Assembly (NCBI GenBank): GCA_949130485.1
Contig: OX422186.1
Span: forward strand, 3,451,313 to 3,515,312
From: Agelas oroides
Taxonomy: Eukaryota > Porifera > Demospongiae > Agelasida > Agelasidae
DNA: 64,000 bases
Direction: 5' to 3'
Shown: piece after piece, positions 52,019-62,988 of the stretch
How the letters are laid out: each line of letters opens with the position of its first letter
How positions within the stretch are numbered: the stretch's first letter is position 1
The notes under the pieces: model-generated
The model's database searches: none
What the model was told of the DNA's origin: nothing
Seen by the model: only the letters and a program-made list of their open reading frames with translations
Made by a program: the position numbers and the translations under genes

Positions 52019-54578
52019 TCTTGTATGTCACTTTCAGACTGAACTTCTGAAGCTTGAGTAGCATTCGCTGCAATCTGCTTGGCGCACTGTTAAGTGGCTT
52101 TAGTACGATCGATACCAACGGCTGATGGTCTGTTTCAATGTGTACGCTGTCCCTCCCATAGATGTAGGATTCAAAATGCTGACACGCAAACACGATGGCC
52201 AACAACTCTTTTTCAATTTGAGCATATCGGGTTTCGGCTGGCGCGAGTGCTCTTGATGCATACGCAACAGGCTGGCCATTTTGCAGCATAGCTGCCCCAA
52301 GACCAGATTGAGAAGCATCGCACTGCAGGGTGACCTCCTCCTGCAGATTGTAATACCGGAGAACAGGTGTACTTGAGACGGCCTTCTTCAGCGTTTCCAA
52401 TGCATTCTGTTGTGCTGGGCCCCATGTCCATTCGGTGTCTTTCTGTGTTAGCTCTCGCAATGGTTTTGTTATGTCAGACAGATGAGGCAGGAACTTGCTG
52501 AGATACTGGGCAAGGCCTAACAAACGCTGGATGGCTGCAACATCATCAGGCTGTGGCATCTCCATAATAATTATTGCTTGCACTTTGTGTGGGTCCACAC
52601 ACAGGCCATCGGCAGTTGCTATGTGACCAATGAATGGCACTTCTTGCATCCTGAGTTTGATCTTCGTGTCATTTAGCTTGAGGTTTTTCTCATCACAACG
52701 CTGTAGGAATGCCTCCAAATGGTCATCGTGATTGCGGGTAGCCTGTTCAAGTGTTGCCCCAAATCCAACTGCCACGAAATCATCGGCAACTACTTCAATT
52801 CTCTGGAGACCTTCAACCACCTCATGCATGCGACGCTGGAAGACTTCTGGGGCAGAGCTGATTCCAAACGGCATCCTCTTCCATCGGTATCGCCCAAAAG
52901 GTGTGTTGAACGTTGTGAGAAGTGACGACACTTCATCCAAGGGAACATGCCAAAATCCATGGCGGACATCCAGGACAGTAAACACCCTAGCTCCGTGGAG
53001 ACGTGTCGCGATCTCCTCAATGGTGGGCAGTGGGTAATGCTCACGTTGGATTGCTCGATTTAGATCCTTTGGATCAAGGCATATTCTTAGCTTCCCATCC
53101 TTCTTGGGCACTATTACCATCGAGCTGATCCATTCTGTAGGCTGTGTGACTAGTGCTAGGATGTCCTGCTGGACCAGTTCCTCGAGTGTTTCCCTTAGTC
53201 GTTCCCTCAAAGCGACTGGCACTCGTCTTGGAGCATGCTGCACAGGGTCAATCTGACTATCCAGTCGAATGTGGTACTCACTTTCTAGTCGGCCCACTCC
53301 CTCACTGAAGACCTGGGGGTATTTCTGGATGAGCTGCTCCTTTGTTAAGGGACTCTTACCACTGTTCAATGCACATACTTCAGAGCTACCAGTGATCGGT
53401 TTATTCTTGTCATTGTCGAGGTACGCTATGATCTTCATGCCCAGGCAGGCTTTCCTCCCTAACAATGGCCTGATGTTGCTCTTGTCGACTATCTTACAAT
53501 CAAGTCGGCACCTGAAATCTCCACGCCACACCCTGAGTAGTACCTTTCCGATCACGGGAATTTCTGCTCCACCGTACGCTGTGATCTTCTGTCTGTCTGG
53601 CATCATGTGAGCTAGCTCATGGTCCTTTGTGGCTTTCCTGTACAGCTCCAGTGGTACGACGTTACATTGTGCTCCAGTGTCGACTTGAAAGCGCAAGTAG
53701 TTGCCACTCTCCAACTTTAGTGTGACCAACTGCGACTCATCGATACTAATCTCAGATATTTGTGTTTGATAGATCTCCTCACCCTCATCAATAGCCTTGA
53801 CTGACTTTTTGGGCTGCTTGCTTCGGCATTTTATCGCAAAGTGATTCGGTTTGTGGCATTTATTGCACACTTTCCCAAAGGCTGGGCAAAGCTCTCGCTT
53901 GTAGTGCTCGTGTTTGCGTCCGCAGTTCCAACACTCTCGTAATCCTTGTCCGTCGGCTGAGGTTTCTGTTGTTTTCTGTTGCTGTTCCTGATCTGATTTG
54001 ACGGCGCTCACTGTTGCACTATCATCGACTACTTTCATTTGTGCGAGCATACTCTCGGCAGCATGGCAAATCTCATCAGTATCCGTCAAGGTAAGTTTCG
54101 ACTTTCGGAGTAGCCTCTCTCTTGCTTTGTTGTCCCTGATTCCGAATACAAGTCTGTCTCTCAGTATTTCATCGGGAGTGATCGTTTGAAACTCACAGCC
54201 TTCGGCTATCTTAAGCAGGGCGGTGCGGTACTGATCATATGTCTCACCCGGCTCCTGCACCCGGCGGTTGAAGCGATACCTTTCAAATGGCACATTCTTG
54301 CACGGCTGGCAATATTCTTCAAACTTTTTTAGTACCGGCATTATCTTGGCACTGTCATCTGCTGTGGTCCACGCAAACGTGGAGAAAACCTCACGGGCTT
54401 CTTCACCGATCACGGTAAGTAATGTCGCCACCTGGATTGCTTCCGACTTCTCGTTTAGCTCCGTCGCTAGTGAATAGCTATCCCAAGCTCGTTTGAACTT
54501 TTTCCATTTCTCGGCGGCTTGTAGATCGTGTATCTCCAATGCTGGTGGTGGCGGTAACGTGTAGTTGCCCGTCGCCAT
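51954..54578 (-). CDS. Gag-protease-RT-RNase H frame of the Mag-like element
   Basis: 874 codons. Gag-type region 1-200; Cys knuckles from C216 and C238 (CNKCHKPNHFAIKC, 238-251); protease DTGAQ at 300-304; RT with TVLDVRHGFWHV and an active site VADD (597-600), where Ty3/gypsy elements usually have YxDD or similar with Asp-Asp; RNase H with CDAS (Asp 754) and TDHQP. The frame leaves pol sequence at residue 857 because of the deletion that removed the integrase start, giving an aberrant 17-residue tail. Protein layout and CCHC pairs fit Mag/K02A2.6-like gypsy elements. The enzymes look intact; integration would need integrase from elsewhere. Confidence 0.85.
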   Translation of the reverse strand: MATGNYTLPPPPALEIHDLQAAEKWKKFKRAWDSYSLATELNEKSEAIQVATLLTVIGEEAREVFSTFAWTTADDSAKIMPVLKKFEEYCQPCKNVPFERYRFNRRVQEPGETYDQYRTALLKIAEGCEFQTITPDEILRDRLVFGIRDNKARERLLRKSKLTLTDTDEICHAAESMLAQMKVVDDSATVSAVKSDQEQQQKTTETSADGQGLRECWNCGRKHEHYKRELCPAFGKVCNKCHKPNHFAIKCRSKQPKKSVKAIDEGEEIYQTQISEISIDESQLVTLKLESGNYLRFQVDTGAQCNVVPLELYRKATKDHELAHMMPDRQKITAYGGAEIPVIGKVLLRVWRGDFRCRLDCKIVDKSNIRPLLGRKACLGMKIIAYLDNDKNKPITGSSEVCALNSGKSPLTKEQLIQKYPQVFSEGVGRLESEYHIRLDSQIDPVQHAPRRVPVALRERLRETLEELVQQDILALVTQPTEWISSMVIVPKKDGKLRICLDPKDLNRAIQREHYPLPTIEEIATRLHGARVFTVLDVRHGFWHVPLDEVSSLLTTFNTPFGRYRWKRMPFGISSAPEVFQRRMHEVVEGLQRIEVVADDFVAVGFGATLEQATRNHDDHLEAFLQRCDEKNLKLNDTKIKLRMQEVPFIGHIATADGLCVDPHKVQAIIIMEMPQPDDVAAIQRLLGLAQYLSKFLPHLSDITKPLRELTQKDTEWTWGPAQQNALETLKKAVSSTPVLRYYNLQEEVTLQCDASQSGLGAAMLQNGQPVAYASRALAPAETRYAQIEKELLAIVFACQHFESYIYGRDSVHIETDHQPLVSIVLKPLNSAPSRLQRMLLKLQKFSLKVTYKNGKSTTICIGRVRIICQEVGL

Positions 54579-54700
54579 TTTTCTCTGGGCACGTGGATTG
54601 TAGCCGTGCTGATCTCCAACACTAGGCGTCCCGGTAAGTCTATTTTGCCACCACTTTTGTTTTCAGCGTCTTCTTTTATCGTAGTGTCGGCATTGGGACC

Positions 54701-54719
54701 GATCCCACCGTTGCCACCA
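54701..54719 (-). promoter_or_regulatory. Primer binding site of the Mag-like element
   Basis: On the minus strand TGGTGGCAACGGTGGGATC follows the 5' LTR immediately. It is near-identical to the primer site of the Gmr1-like element, so the same tRNA-Leu is likely used. Confidence 0.8.
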
Positions 54720-54850
54720 TGTAACGTGGGAAGCTTTATGCTCACAGACTGTTCATTATTAATTCCACAAGCCACACGTACAGATCTGATCACATGACTC
54801 CAATCAACTGTTACAAAACATAAATGATGACATAACGAGTTCTCGTTACA
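54720..54850 (-). repeat. 5' LTR of the Mag-like element
   Basis: 131 bases, TGTAACGAGAACTCG to CCCACGTTACA on the minus strand, followed by GTATA at 54851-54855. Confidence 0.9.
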
Positions 54851-54954
54851 GTATAATATTATTTACTCCAGGACCACAGTATAGCTACAGGGAAGGCTGC
54901 AGGGTTCCAAACAACTCCATAGGCGAGTGAGTCCCGTTAGAAAGTGTAAAAAGT

Positions 54955-55045
54955 GTCAGTCCACCAGTCCAGTCCACCAGTCCAGTCCACTAGTCTAGTC
55001 CACTAGTCTAGTCCACTAGTCCAGTCCACTGATTGTAGACGGCCT
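54955..55045. repeat. CAGTCCAC tandem repeat
   Basis: About six units of AGTCCAGTCCACC and AGTCTAGTCCACT, then GATTGTAGACGGCC. An inverted, diverged relative lies at 42376-42445. Confidence 0.8.
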
Positions 55046-57372
55046 CACCCTTGGTGCTTCAATACAACAAGTACTACTTGGTGTCATGCACCAGTACTGA
55101 AGTATTTGTAATAATATTATTTTGTTTTTGAATCTTACTAGTAAATAAATGAAGCATGGCTACTTATAGCTACATTTCTAGCAGCATAATCACATCAACA
55201 TTTGAGCACAAAAACATAAATAGCTAGCTAGCTAGAATAATAGCCATTTTATGAGAATAATAGTATTCTTATACCAAACACTGACCCATGCAGGCCCATT
55301 GGCTGTCTCATGCATGAACATTCTGTAATTGGCAAGCTATCTTCCCCAGACATGATGGCATTTGAAACAACATGTAGGCAGGAGTGATAGAAGTTTGGGA
55401 CTATTAAAGAAAAACAGTGATGAAGTCCCTGCAGCTCCCATGTCTGGAGACTGGAACACAATACATAGTCAGTGGCAAAGTCTAACCTTAGAATGTTGTA
55501 TGTATACTCTGCTCCTTCCCTGAAGCAACTCATGGGCCTTAGCTAATTGGCAAATTAGAACAATTTTTACATCACTCAGGAACTGCACAATGTACTCTGT
55601 TGTGGCATGCCTGACACATATTTGTCATCATACGCATGCACTGTTTCTGGTATAGGTGGTGTTGATTTACATGTGGAACGTGGGTAGACTTTCCTCAGGG
55701 AGAACCACATGCAATGAACAATATCTCATTACAGTCAATCCTGACTATAGAGCCATGCATCTCTTCTCTAAAACTTTGGCTCAATATCCCATTCAAAGTT
55801 TGCGACCTTGCTGTCTGTCCTCCACCAGGGACAGTGGAGGGAAAACATGCAGCTTTCATAGTTACATAGCCCAACACTCAGAGCACATAGCCCATAAACA
55901 CTACGATGACAGTGGATGTGGGAGATATATAATTACTGACATATAAATAGAATGCTGAAATTACTACCATAAAAGAGTTACCGGTATCTATACTATACAC
56001 CAAGATGAAGTATAACAAAGTCAGGGTAGCTCTTCCTTTCTTCTGCTGCCTGTTGTAGCTGCTTTCTCCCCTTTGCAGTGAAGTTGTTATACCAAAGCCT
56101 GGAGATCAAGAAGTCACTTTTCATATTATTCTGGAATAATTATTATAATGGAATAGTATTATAAGTATAATTATACATGTATATGTGAGAAGCCCTACTT
56201 ATACAACTAGGCTATAAATAATTTGGTGATAAGTTTCTTTTAGAGTGTTTGCATCACCTAAATATACACACAACTTTGGTTGAGTTATAAACTTCTTCAG
56301 TATTATGTTCCACACATTGACAACATAGGTAAGATAGAAACAAATGAACTAGAGGTCTCCAGAGAAGACACACCTATGCTGCTTTACTATGATGGGAGTA
56401 TTGAGCATCAAGACTACCATTGAATATTTATAGTAGTGTCTGCATTAGGCCATTTCAATTTGATTAGCTGTTTAACACATTTCTGAACAGTAAAATGCTC
56501 TCAATGGATTGGTTTAATTTGAGTGTTTCCATAATTATACCACACTGAATTCTGTGGATTACTCCGAATACTATAAACAGCCACATTCACAAGCGCAAAA
56601 TGAACATGTGCCTTCCCATTGTGGCTACGTTCACAAGCCACATGCTGGGGGGGGGGGGGGGCTAGTCAGACGCTAAGGCTCACTATCTCTTGTATGGTAG
56701 TAGACATGGGACAACTTCCACAGGCAAGACAGGCCTAATGCGTGTACTACGCATGTGTAAAATGCTTTGACCTTTGAATGTTGACTTTCATAAACTGTGA
56801 AGATGGTACCGGAGCAGAAATTACATCTGATACAGAAAAAAGAAATCAATCGGGAAATCCATTAAACTGCTAATAAAATTGGAATGCCTTATTTAATGGT
56901 AGGTCCAGGAACCAAACTTTGGAGAAGGCATGGATACTGAGTGTATGAATCGATACTAGATGATCTCTTTCACATGCAACAGCACACTGGTATCCACAGT
57001 AGTTCTGTGCACATGAGCAAGTTGTATGAAGCTAATTGTAGCTAGCTAGCTATATGCAGTTGGTATGTTCTGTACTCCTCTTCCAACAGAATCAGTTGTG
57101 CTGCTACCACCTATGCGGGTATCTTGCCTCATTTGCCACCTGCGACTTAGCTACACTAGAATTTCCACAGACCATGCACAAAGGTAAATTACATGGACAC
57201 TTCTCCAAGTGAACAAGTGTACTAAAGTATACTCTGTGATACACACATGTCAAGAGTCTGTGTATGCCCAGTTACCACCATATCTAAAACACTACCTTGG
57301 TCTTGATCAGGACGTTTATGGATTCTTGTCAACTGCTTAATCACTACAGTTTATGGACTTTGGTACAAGTCG
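55046..57372. other. Gene-free stretch
   Basis: No supportable gene. A poly-G run of about 17 lies at 56646-56662; other content is AT-rich unique-looking sequence. Confidence 0.45.
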
Positions 57373-57461
57373 GTTATACAACTCGGTTTCAGTCTCTACG
57401 GTATACACAACCTCACTCGGTAGTGTATATCCCGTAGAGACCTCCACCTCGTTGTATAACC
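57373..57461. repeat. Hairpin with 35-base arms
   Basis: GTTATACAACTCGGTTTCAG with TCTCTACGGTATACAC pairs with GTGTATATCCCGTAGAGA and CTCGTTGTATAAC around a 14-base loop, with a few mismatches. Confidence 0.7.
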
Positions 57462-58427
57462 TATAACTGCTTTACAGGTTCACTACTATTAGTAGAAAGT
57501 GCATAGTTTAAATGGGGAACCCATGCTTTAGCACACCAAGCCTGTTTTCATGCATTTAACAACTCAAAAATACTGAACATATTTGTTGGTTTTGAGTACG
57601 GATTAGCCCACCGGAAACCAACTTCTCTAAATGCTGACATGATAGTAGCTAATAACTATTATTCCCACATACCAAAGAACTCTACAATAAGTTTGAGAAA
57701 CTGATAGGTCCTGCATGTACGATGAGAGTTTTCCATTAGCTGAAGAAATGCAATGTCTTTTGCCTTTTATGGACACACTGTCAGTACCACAAATTGGTAG
57801 AAACGTAGCAACGGTTTCTGGTACTCCACCATATTAGTTGGGATGAAATAAGCTTGCTAAAATCTATGTGCAAGGACTGTTGAAATTAGAAATCTAGAAG
57901 AAATTACTCCCCACATGACATAGCAGCAACCCACCTATTTGCCATTTATAGCTTGTTTTTGCTGTTGCTAAAAATATCAACCACAAACTATGTTGCTCGC
58001 TGGATGTCTGGATGGTTCCCTGCATGCTTAGTGGGGATGTCTCCATTTCTGAGCCTAAACTACCAACATTACTGAAGCAATGATGTAAAAAACAAAAATA
58101 AAGCTGGCCAATGTTATATGGCCGCAGAATACCCATTACAAAAATATAGGTCAGTTCAGTATAGCCCATTCCACTGTTTACATTTACTAATTGTAGCTAT
58201 GCATGATTGTTGCAGCATACGTACATATTGCAGCAATATATTATCTACTGAAGACCAAAATGAAATATGTCAGTACAAAACTGTTATCAGCGCCCAAAAC
58301 ACCAAATGATGTTCATGTTGACAACTGGGGAAATGGTTGGGTATTCACAGGGTATAAGCTAGACTCACAGGAAGCAGAGCCATTTTATGAGTTACATACT
58401 TGCACTGTACTTCTTCAAGGTAATTGA

Positions 58428-58528
58428 GGTCTCTGGCAAATTACACTTATGTAACCTATAAATATGGATATGGAAAAATATCTCGTACATATTTACAGGG
58501 ATTACATAAGTGTAATTTGCCAGAGACC
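58428..58528. repeat. Near-perfect hairpin
   Basis: GGTCTCTGGCAAATTACACT plus TATGTAA pairs with TTACATAAGTGTAATTTGCC plus AGAGACC. The arms are 27 bases and the loop about 45. A small MITE is likely. Confidence 0.75.
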
Positions 58529-59377
58529 CAGGTTTTTCGGGAAACTTGGAAACGACTGTAAAGATGTCTGTGTTGCACAATCATAGATTATTGGATCACT
58601 AGAGTCATTACACGTAATGGTGGTGAGCTCTGGGAAAGAAGCTGTGTTCAACCAAGCCATGTTGTACAGTGTCAGAAAGCCAGTAACGGTGCTGAAGGAT
58701 GATGGTAAAAATGTCTTTGCTACAAGGTCTTACAGTTTGTATTTGAACATAAACAAGGGATAAATGAAGGTTGGTTTGTGAGCAGTGTTGCCATTATGAT
58801 CTCTCCTTTGGTGTCCCTGATGATAAATCAAGTTAGCAGCCTCCATGAACGAGGAGTTACTGCAGCAATAGTGAGTGGCAGTGATTAGGTAGTTTTGTGA
58901 CCTAAACCATAAGTTTGAACTCTGAACTTAGGAATGTACTACTTCTGTACAACTTTGAAACAATTTTGTTGAAGGCAGTTTATGTACATTATATGCATAC
59001 AAAATGTCAATGATCTATTCAAAGTCTACTCTGGATGTAGTAAATGGCCTTTATGAGCCACACCAGTCAATCTTGAGTGTTGCAATGAGAAACAGCACTG
59101 TTAATGTTGCTGGAGAGCATCACTAACGTATCACACTGGAAGCCAGGCTAAGCAATAATGGCGATTCAAATGTGAAGCAGTGCTTAGTACAGGTAATGCA
59201 GTCACCACAAGGCATTTTCAAAGAATTCAAACTGTTTCAGTGATTCTTAAGCACTTCCAGTATCATGTGTGCTGCTACATGCCATTCTTTTTGAATTTCA
59301 TCAGTGGAGAATTAGGTTAGTTTGTATAGCACTGACCTTGATAAGAAAAAGGTAGCAGCTGGCATGAGTTTGTAGAC
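58529..59377. other. Gene-free stretch
   Basis: No credible frame or repeat was seen. Confidence 0.4.
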
Positions 59378-59430
59378 TAGCCTCGTTCTCAGGCTCTCCA
59401 TGCATGTGGGAAAGTCTGGGAATGAGGTTG
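59378..59430. mobile_element. TAGCCTCG-family MITE
   Basis: TAGCCTCGTTCTCAGGCTCTCC and AGTCTGGGAATGAGGTTG form the two ends, with a degenerate right tip. Confidence 0.6.
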
Positions 59431-59957
59431 TGTGCAAAATGCAAGAATCTTGGTGGGCTGGTATACATACAGAGGGGTGTAACGAATTGCTAAGCTTGCT
59501 GTAAAAGAACTGTATGCAGGGATAGGGTTGCCTATGCTTGTGAGCAAAGCTATCTGTACAATAGCAGCCTGTGTAACAAAACCTTACAGCTGTACAATAA
59601 GCATGTGGCCATGGGTACTTTGGTACAAGCAAACCACAGCGAGGGACGTGTGCTTCCAGGACTTAGCATTCATTGGCAGAGACTAAGTTTCTTGTAAAAG
59701 AACCAGGGTGATAATGGGGCTAGAGTTAATCTAATGAAAGCTTCAGGATGCACTGCACACTAGCAGCTTGTGCTTTATTTAACGCCACAGTGTGGCTACA
59801 GCATGCATACAGTGTGCAGGTACATGTATGGAAGTGCTGGGCTTCAAACTTTGTATGTAGTTTTCCTAGTGTATACCTATGTAGCATGTATATATGTTAC
59901 CAGTGCTTGGTAACAGCACAGATTGCTTTCAGTATACACATGAGGAATGGTCTGGTG

Positions 59958-60459
59958 CAGTGGTGTAGCTAGGACACAGTCGATGTCAGGGCACAATGTG
60001 GCCACACCACGTTTGTGAGAACTTCTATGTAAAATGCAGAAGAAAGTAGGGGGGTGTGGGGCCATGCTCCCCTATAAAATTGTTGATATTTCGAGCTTCC
60101 CAGGTCGGTTCTGAGACTATTTAGGTCATACCCTCGCCTTGAATTGGGTGCACTTCCCACCATGCCTTTGGTGCGGATGTGTGTGCAGTGTAAAGTCACT
60201 TTATTACTTGCGGCAAAATCACATGCAGTGAGACTAGGGGAGCATACGAGACCTCGTTATTCTGAGGATACAAATAGCTATATTGCGCTGTTCGATTTCA
60301 AGACCTTTATGCATTTGTAGTGCCTGATTTGCGGTCCGCAACAGTACTTTCGGCGCCAATAATTTTTTCAGGCACGCCTCCAAATGGTGGGCATGGCCTC
60401 TGATTGCTATGGCATGTGCCCCAGTGTGCCCCAGCTTGGCTATGCCACTAGCTAAGCTG
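59958..60459. mobile_element. hAT-like MITE with 8-base TSD
   Basis: It starts CAGTGGTGTAGCTAGGAC; the right side carries the inverse of AGTGGCATAGCCAAGC about 10 bases from the edge. GTCTGGTG flanks it at 59950-59957 and 60460-60467. An 8-base duplication and CAGTGG ends fit hAT. Non-coding. Confidence 0.65.
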
Positions 60460-60539
60460 GTCTGGTGACTCTTGAGGGGTTCATGTGCGAGCCAAGAATT
60501 CGACTGTGCAACAAGGTTGTAGTAATTGAAAAAACACAT

Positions 60540-61351
60540 GACTACGTAATGATTTCAGTTTTATTTCACTTCAAAAAAAACTGCTGTAATTTGTAATGCT
60601 GAAACAAAAAGCATGTAATTTTTTGGAGTGGATAGCAATACCAATTACAGGTTCAATTACAATACTGGCAGACTCAGCACACCCAGCTGACCATGTGCTG
60701 TTCAAGCAAGTTTTGACATGGCTTTGTCAGGATGTACACATTAAACCAATTCACGTCTGCTTTGACCTGGAATTACAATGTAATTTGTAACTCTGTTATT
60801 TTTCTGTAATTTTAATGATTACTTGGAAGTAACCTTGGTATTTGTGATGAGTATTAATTGCCGATTCAGGCTCAAGTAAATGAACCATGCCAAAATTCAA
60901 TTACTACAACCCTGTTGTGCACTTGGATTCCAGTACTGAAATACACTCTGCTGCCCAAAATTACTCAGTTACCTATTCAGCTGTCTACTACCAACCTTCT
61001 ACTCTATTGAAGGCTTCCAGAATCACAACCAACTATCTTTCTCACAACTTGAATGGTAGGCAAGGCTGTAAGTCATCTGTGCTGTGTCTATGTTTGAGTT
61101 AAAAGGTCATGCTCCTCATTCTGCACATCTCTTAGTCAACTTCTGTTTAAACTGTTACACTACTGAAAAGTATGTTCTACTGATTGGAACTTACATGTAG
61201 TGGCTCTATGAACAGGTCTCATAATTAAGCTGTGCTACTCTTTGAACACTGAAGGTACACAGTTAGCATTTTATTGACTTCGTAAGTGGATACAGACAGG
61301 TTTGTGGCTTTAAGTCTTGTAGTTGATTCAATTATCCCCACTGACGTGTAG
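60540..61351. other. Gene-free stretch
   Basis: AT-rich. Short open frames around 60596-60790 and 60887-61102 have no recognisable motif. Confidence 0.4.
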
Positions 61352-61403
61352 GTTGGTGACCTAATGCGAATCACTACAAGATTGTAGTGATTCGCATTAG
61401 GTC
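61352..61403. repeat. 22-base inverted repeat
   Basis: GACCTAATGCGAATCACTAC + AA, a GA spacer, then the exact inverse. It is followed directly by a GGGGCATAACATTTATAG-type MITE end (61411-61507). Confidence 0.85.
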
Positions 61404-61507
61404 TGCCCCGCTGTAGGGGCAATTGACATTTTAATTAGTCAAATCCCCACCTTGTCCCACTTTGGCCCGGTAGGGGGGTGGTGGGGCATAACATTTATAG
61501 ATGCATA

Positions 61508-62367
61508 GAGATAGCAAGAGGATGGACATATGGAAGGATGTGATATCTCAAAGTATTTTGGCTACTTTGTGAAAACCGCCACCTGAGTGGCTTTGTCTGC
61601 CTCAATTTTGTGGGTGTAGGTGACGACTTTGAGGGTCCATTTGCTCCAGAGTAACTCCAGAAACAGACAACTCTTTGTGCACACGTCCCAATTGTTGGAT
61701 AGAAGTTGCGAAGGGTTGTTATCCCAGGTTTCGCAGCAGTACGAGTGAGCGGACATCTGAAAATCGTAAAGAATTGGACGAGACTGCTACAGGCTTCGCA
61801 GCAGTATGCAGGCTAAAAATCTCTCAACTTTGGTGCCCGAGAAAGAGAACATTTGCGAAGATGCTATGAAAGCAGTCAGTAAAATAGCCTGTGTATGTCT
61901 GTTCAAGGAGCATACTGTAAAATCAGGATAATAAGCACCCATACAAAATAAGCACCCCATGAATTTGGCACCCATTTTGATTACAACAACCACATCGTGT
62001 TTGTAAACACCCATACAAAAATAGGCACCCCACATGAAAAAAAAAGGCGTCCGTTACCATGCAAACGGAAGTGAATTTGCTGATTCATCTTTTTTGAATG
62101 TAGCGGCTAATTTTTGCCAGTGTCTATCTCTGATTGTAAGCAAGCTATCGACACGGGATACACACCTAAATTTAGGCAAGGCCTCTTGATAAAACATCCA
62201 GGAATTAACAAAAACCTCTCACGGATTCGTTGGTTCCAACTGCTGTACGTTGGTGGGAGGGGGTTGGCAACGATCGATTGATTGCTGACTGTATCCCTGG
62301 TTGTAGAAAAGCTATAAACATTGGACGGAAATTAGCAGAAAAACAACCCCAGACGTCATTCACGTGA
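61508..62367. other. Gene-free stretch
   Basis: Short direct repeats CACCCATACAAAATA-AGCACCCC occur around 61938-62032. No gene is recognised. Confidence 0.4.
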
Positions 62368-62478
62368 TAGGCGTTCCCAGGTCTTCCCCGTTTTTCGCCA
62401 CTCTTCCGCTTCCATGTATTATACTGAATGCAAACTGCAGAGCAAAAAAAAAACAGGGGAGGCCTGGGAACGAGGCTA
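62368..62478. mobile_element. TAGCCTCG-family MITE, longer form
   Basis: TAGGCGTTCCCAGGTCTTCCCC pairs with GGGGAGGCCTGGGAACGAGG-CTA; 111 bases with an A-rich inner tract. Confidence 0.65.
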
Positions 62479-62856
62479 GCTTTTACTTGGTCTACTTGAC
62501 ATATCCCTTTACCACTAATTGCATACCTAGTGTTTCCATCTTACTTTGTGGTTTCCTTTAAAATTTGTTTTCTTGCTAATTAGAGTAGTAGGGTTTAAGT
62601 TCATGCTTAGTAACCTGGCGTGTTAGACACCTGCTACTGGTAATTATGGGATTTAGTTACCTCATCACATCAAATGGAATTATTCATACGGTGGTCTAAG
62701 TGGTATTGAACTATGACCAACGAACTAGTCTTGTGTTCAAAGTTGAGTATCATCTTGAAAGTGGTTCATGTGTCAAACTTACTAACTGCTACCTTTACTC
62801 TCAGATTAGATAATAAGCAAGTGCTACAATGTTGAGAGTCTTGGTGTATATATAAG

Positions 62857-62988
62857 TATCACCATAGTACAAGCTATATCACGAGTTTGTTGCCGTCTGT
62901 ATTGTTACAAGTGCGCAGCACGAGTAACAATGCCAATGGCAACATACGAGTGATATTTTTTCTGGTATAGCTTTGTACTATGGTGATA
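62857..62988. repeat. Inverted repeat, 22-base arms
   Basis: TATCACCATAGTACAAGCTA-TA and its inverse with one mismatch, 87 bases apart. Probably MITE ends. Confidence 0.65.

Larger units (their letters stand above)
45867..54850 (-). mobile_element. Ty3/gypsy (Mag-like) LTR element, integrase-deleted
   Basis: LTRs of 131 bases at 54720-54850 (5') and 45867-45997 (3') look identical, start TGTAACG and end GTTACA. GTATA flanks the whole (45862-45866 and 54851-54855). The minus-strand interior has a primer site, gag-pol, a remnant of integrase and a polypurine tract. The plus-strand element 46119-51629 sits inside it. Without that insertion it is about 3.5 kb, short for a gypsy element because the integrase core is deleted. 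Confidence 0.85.
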
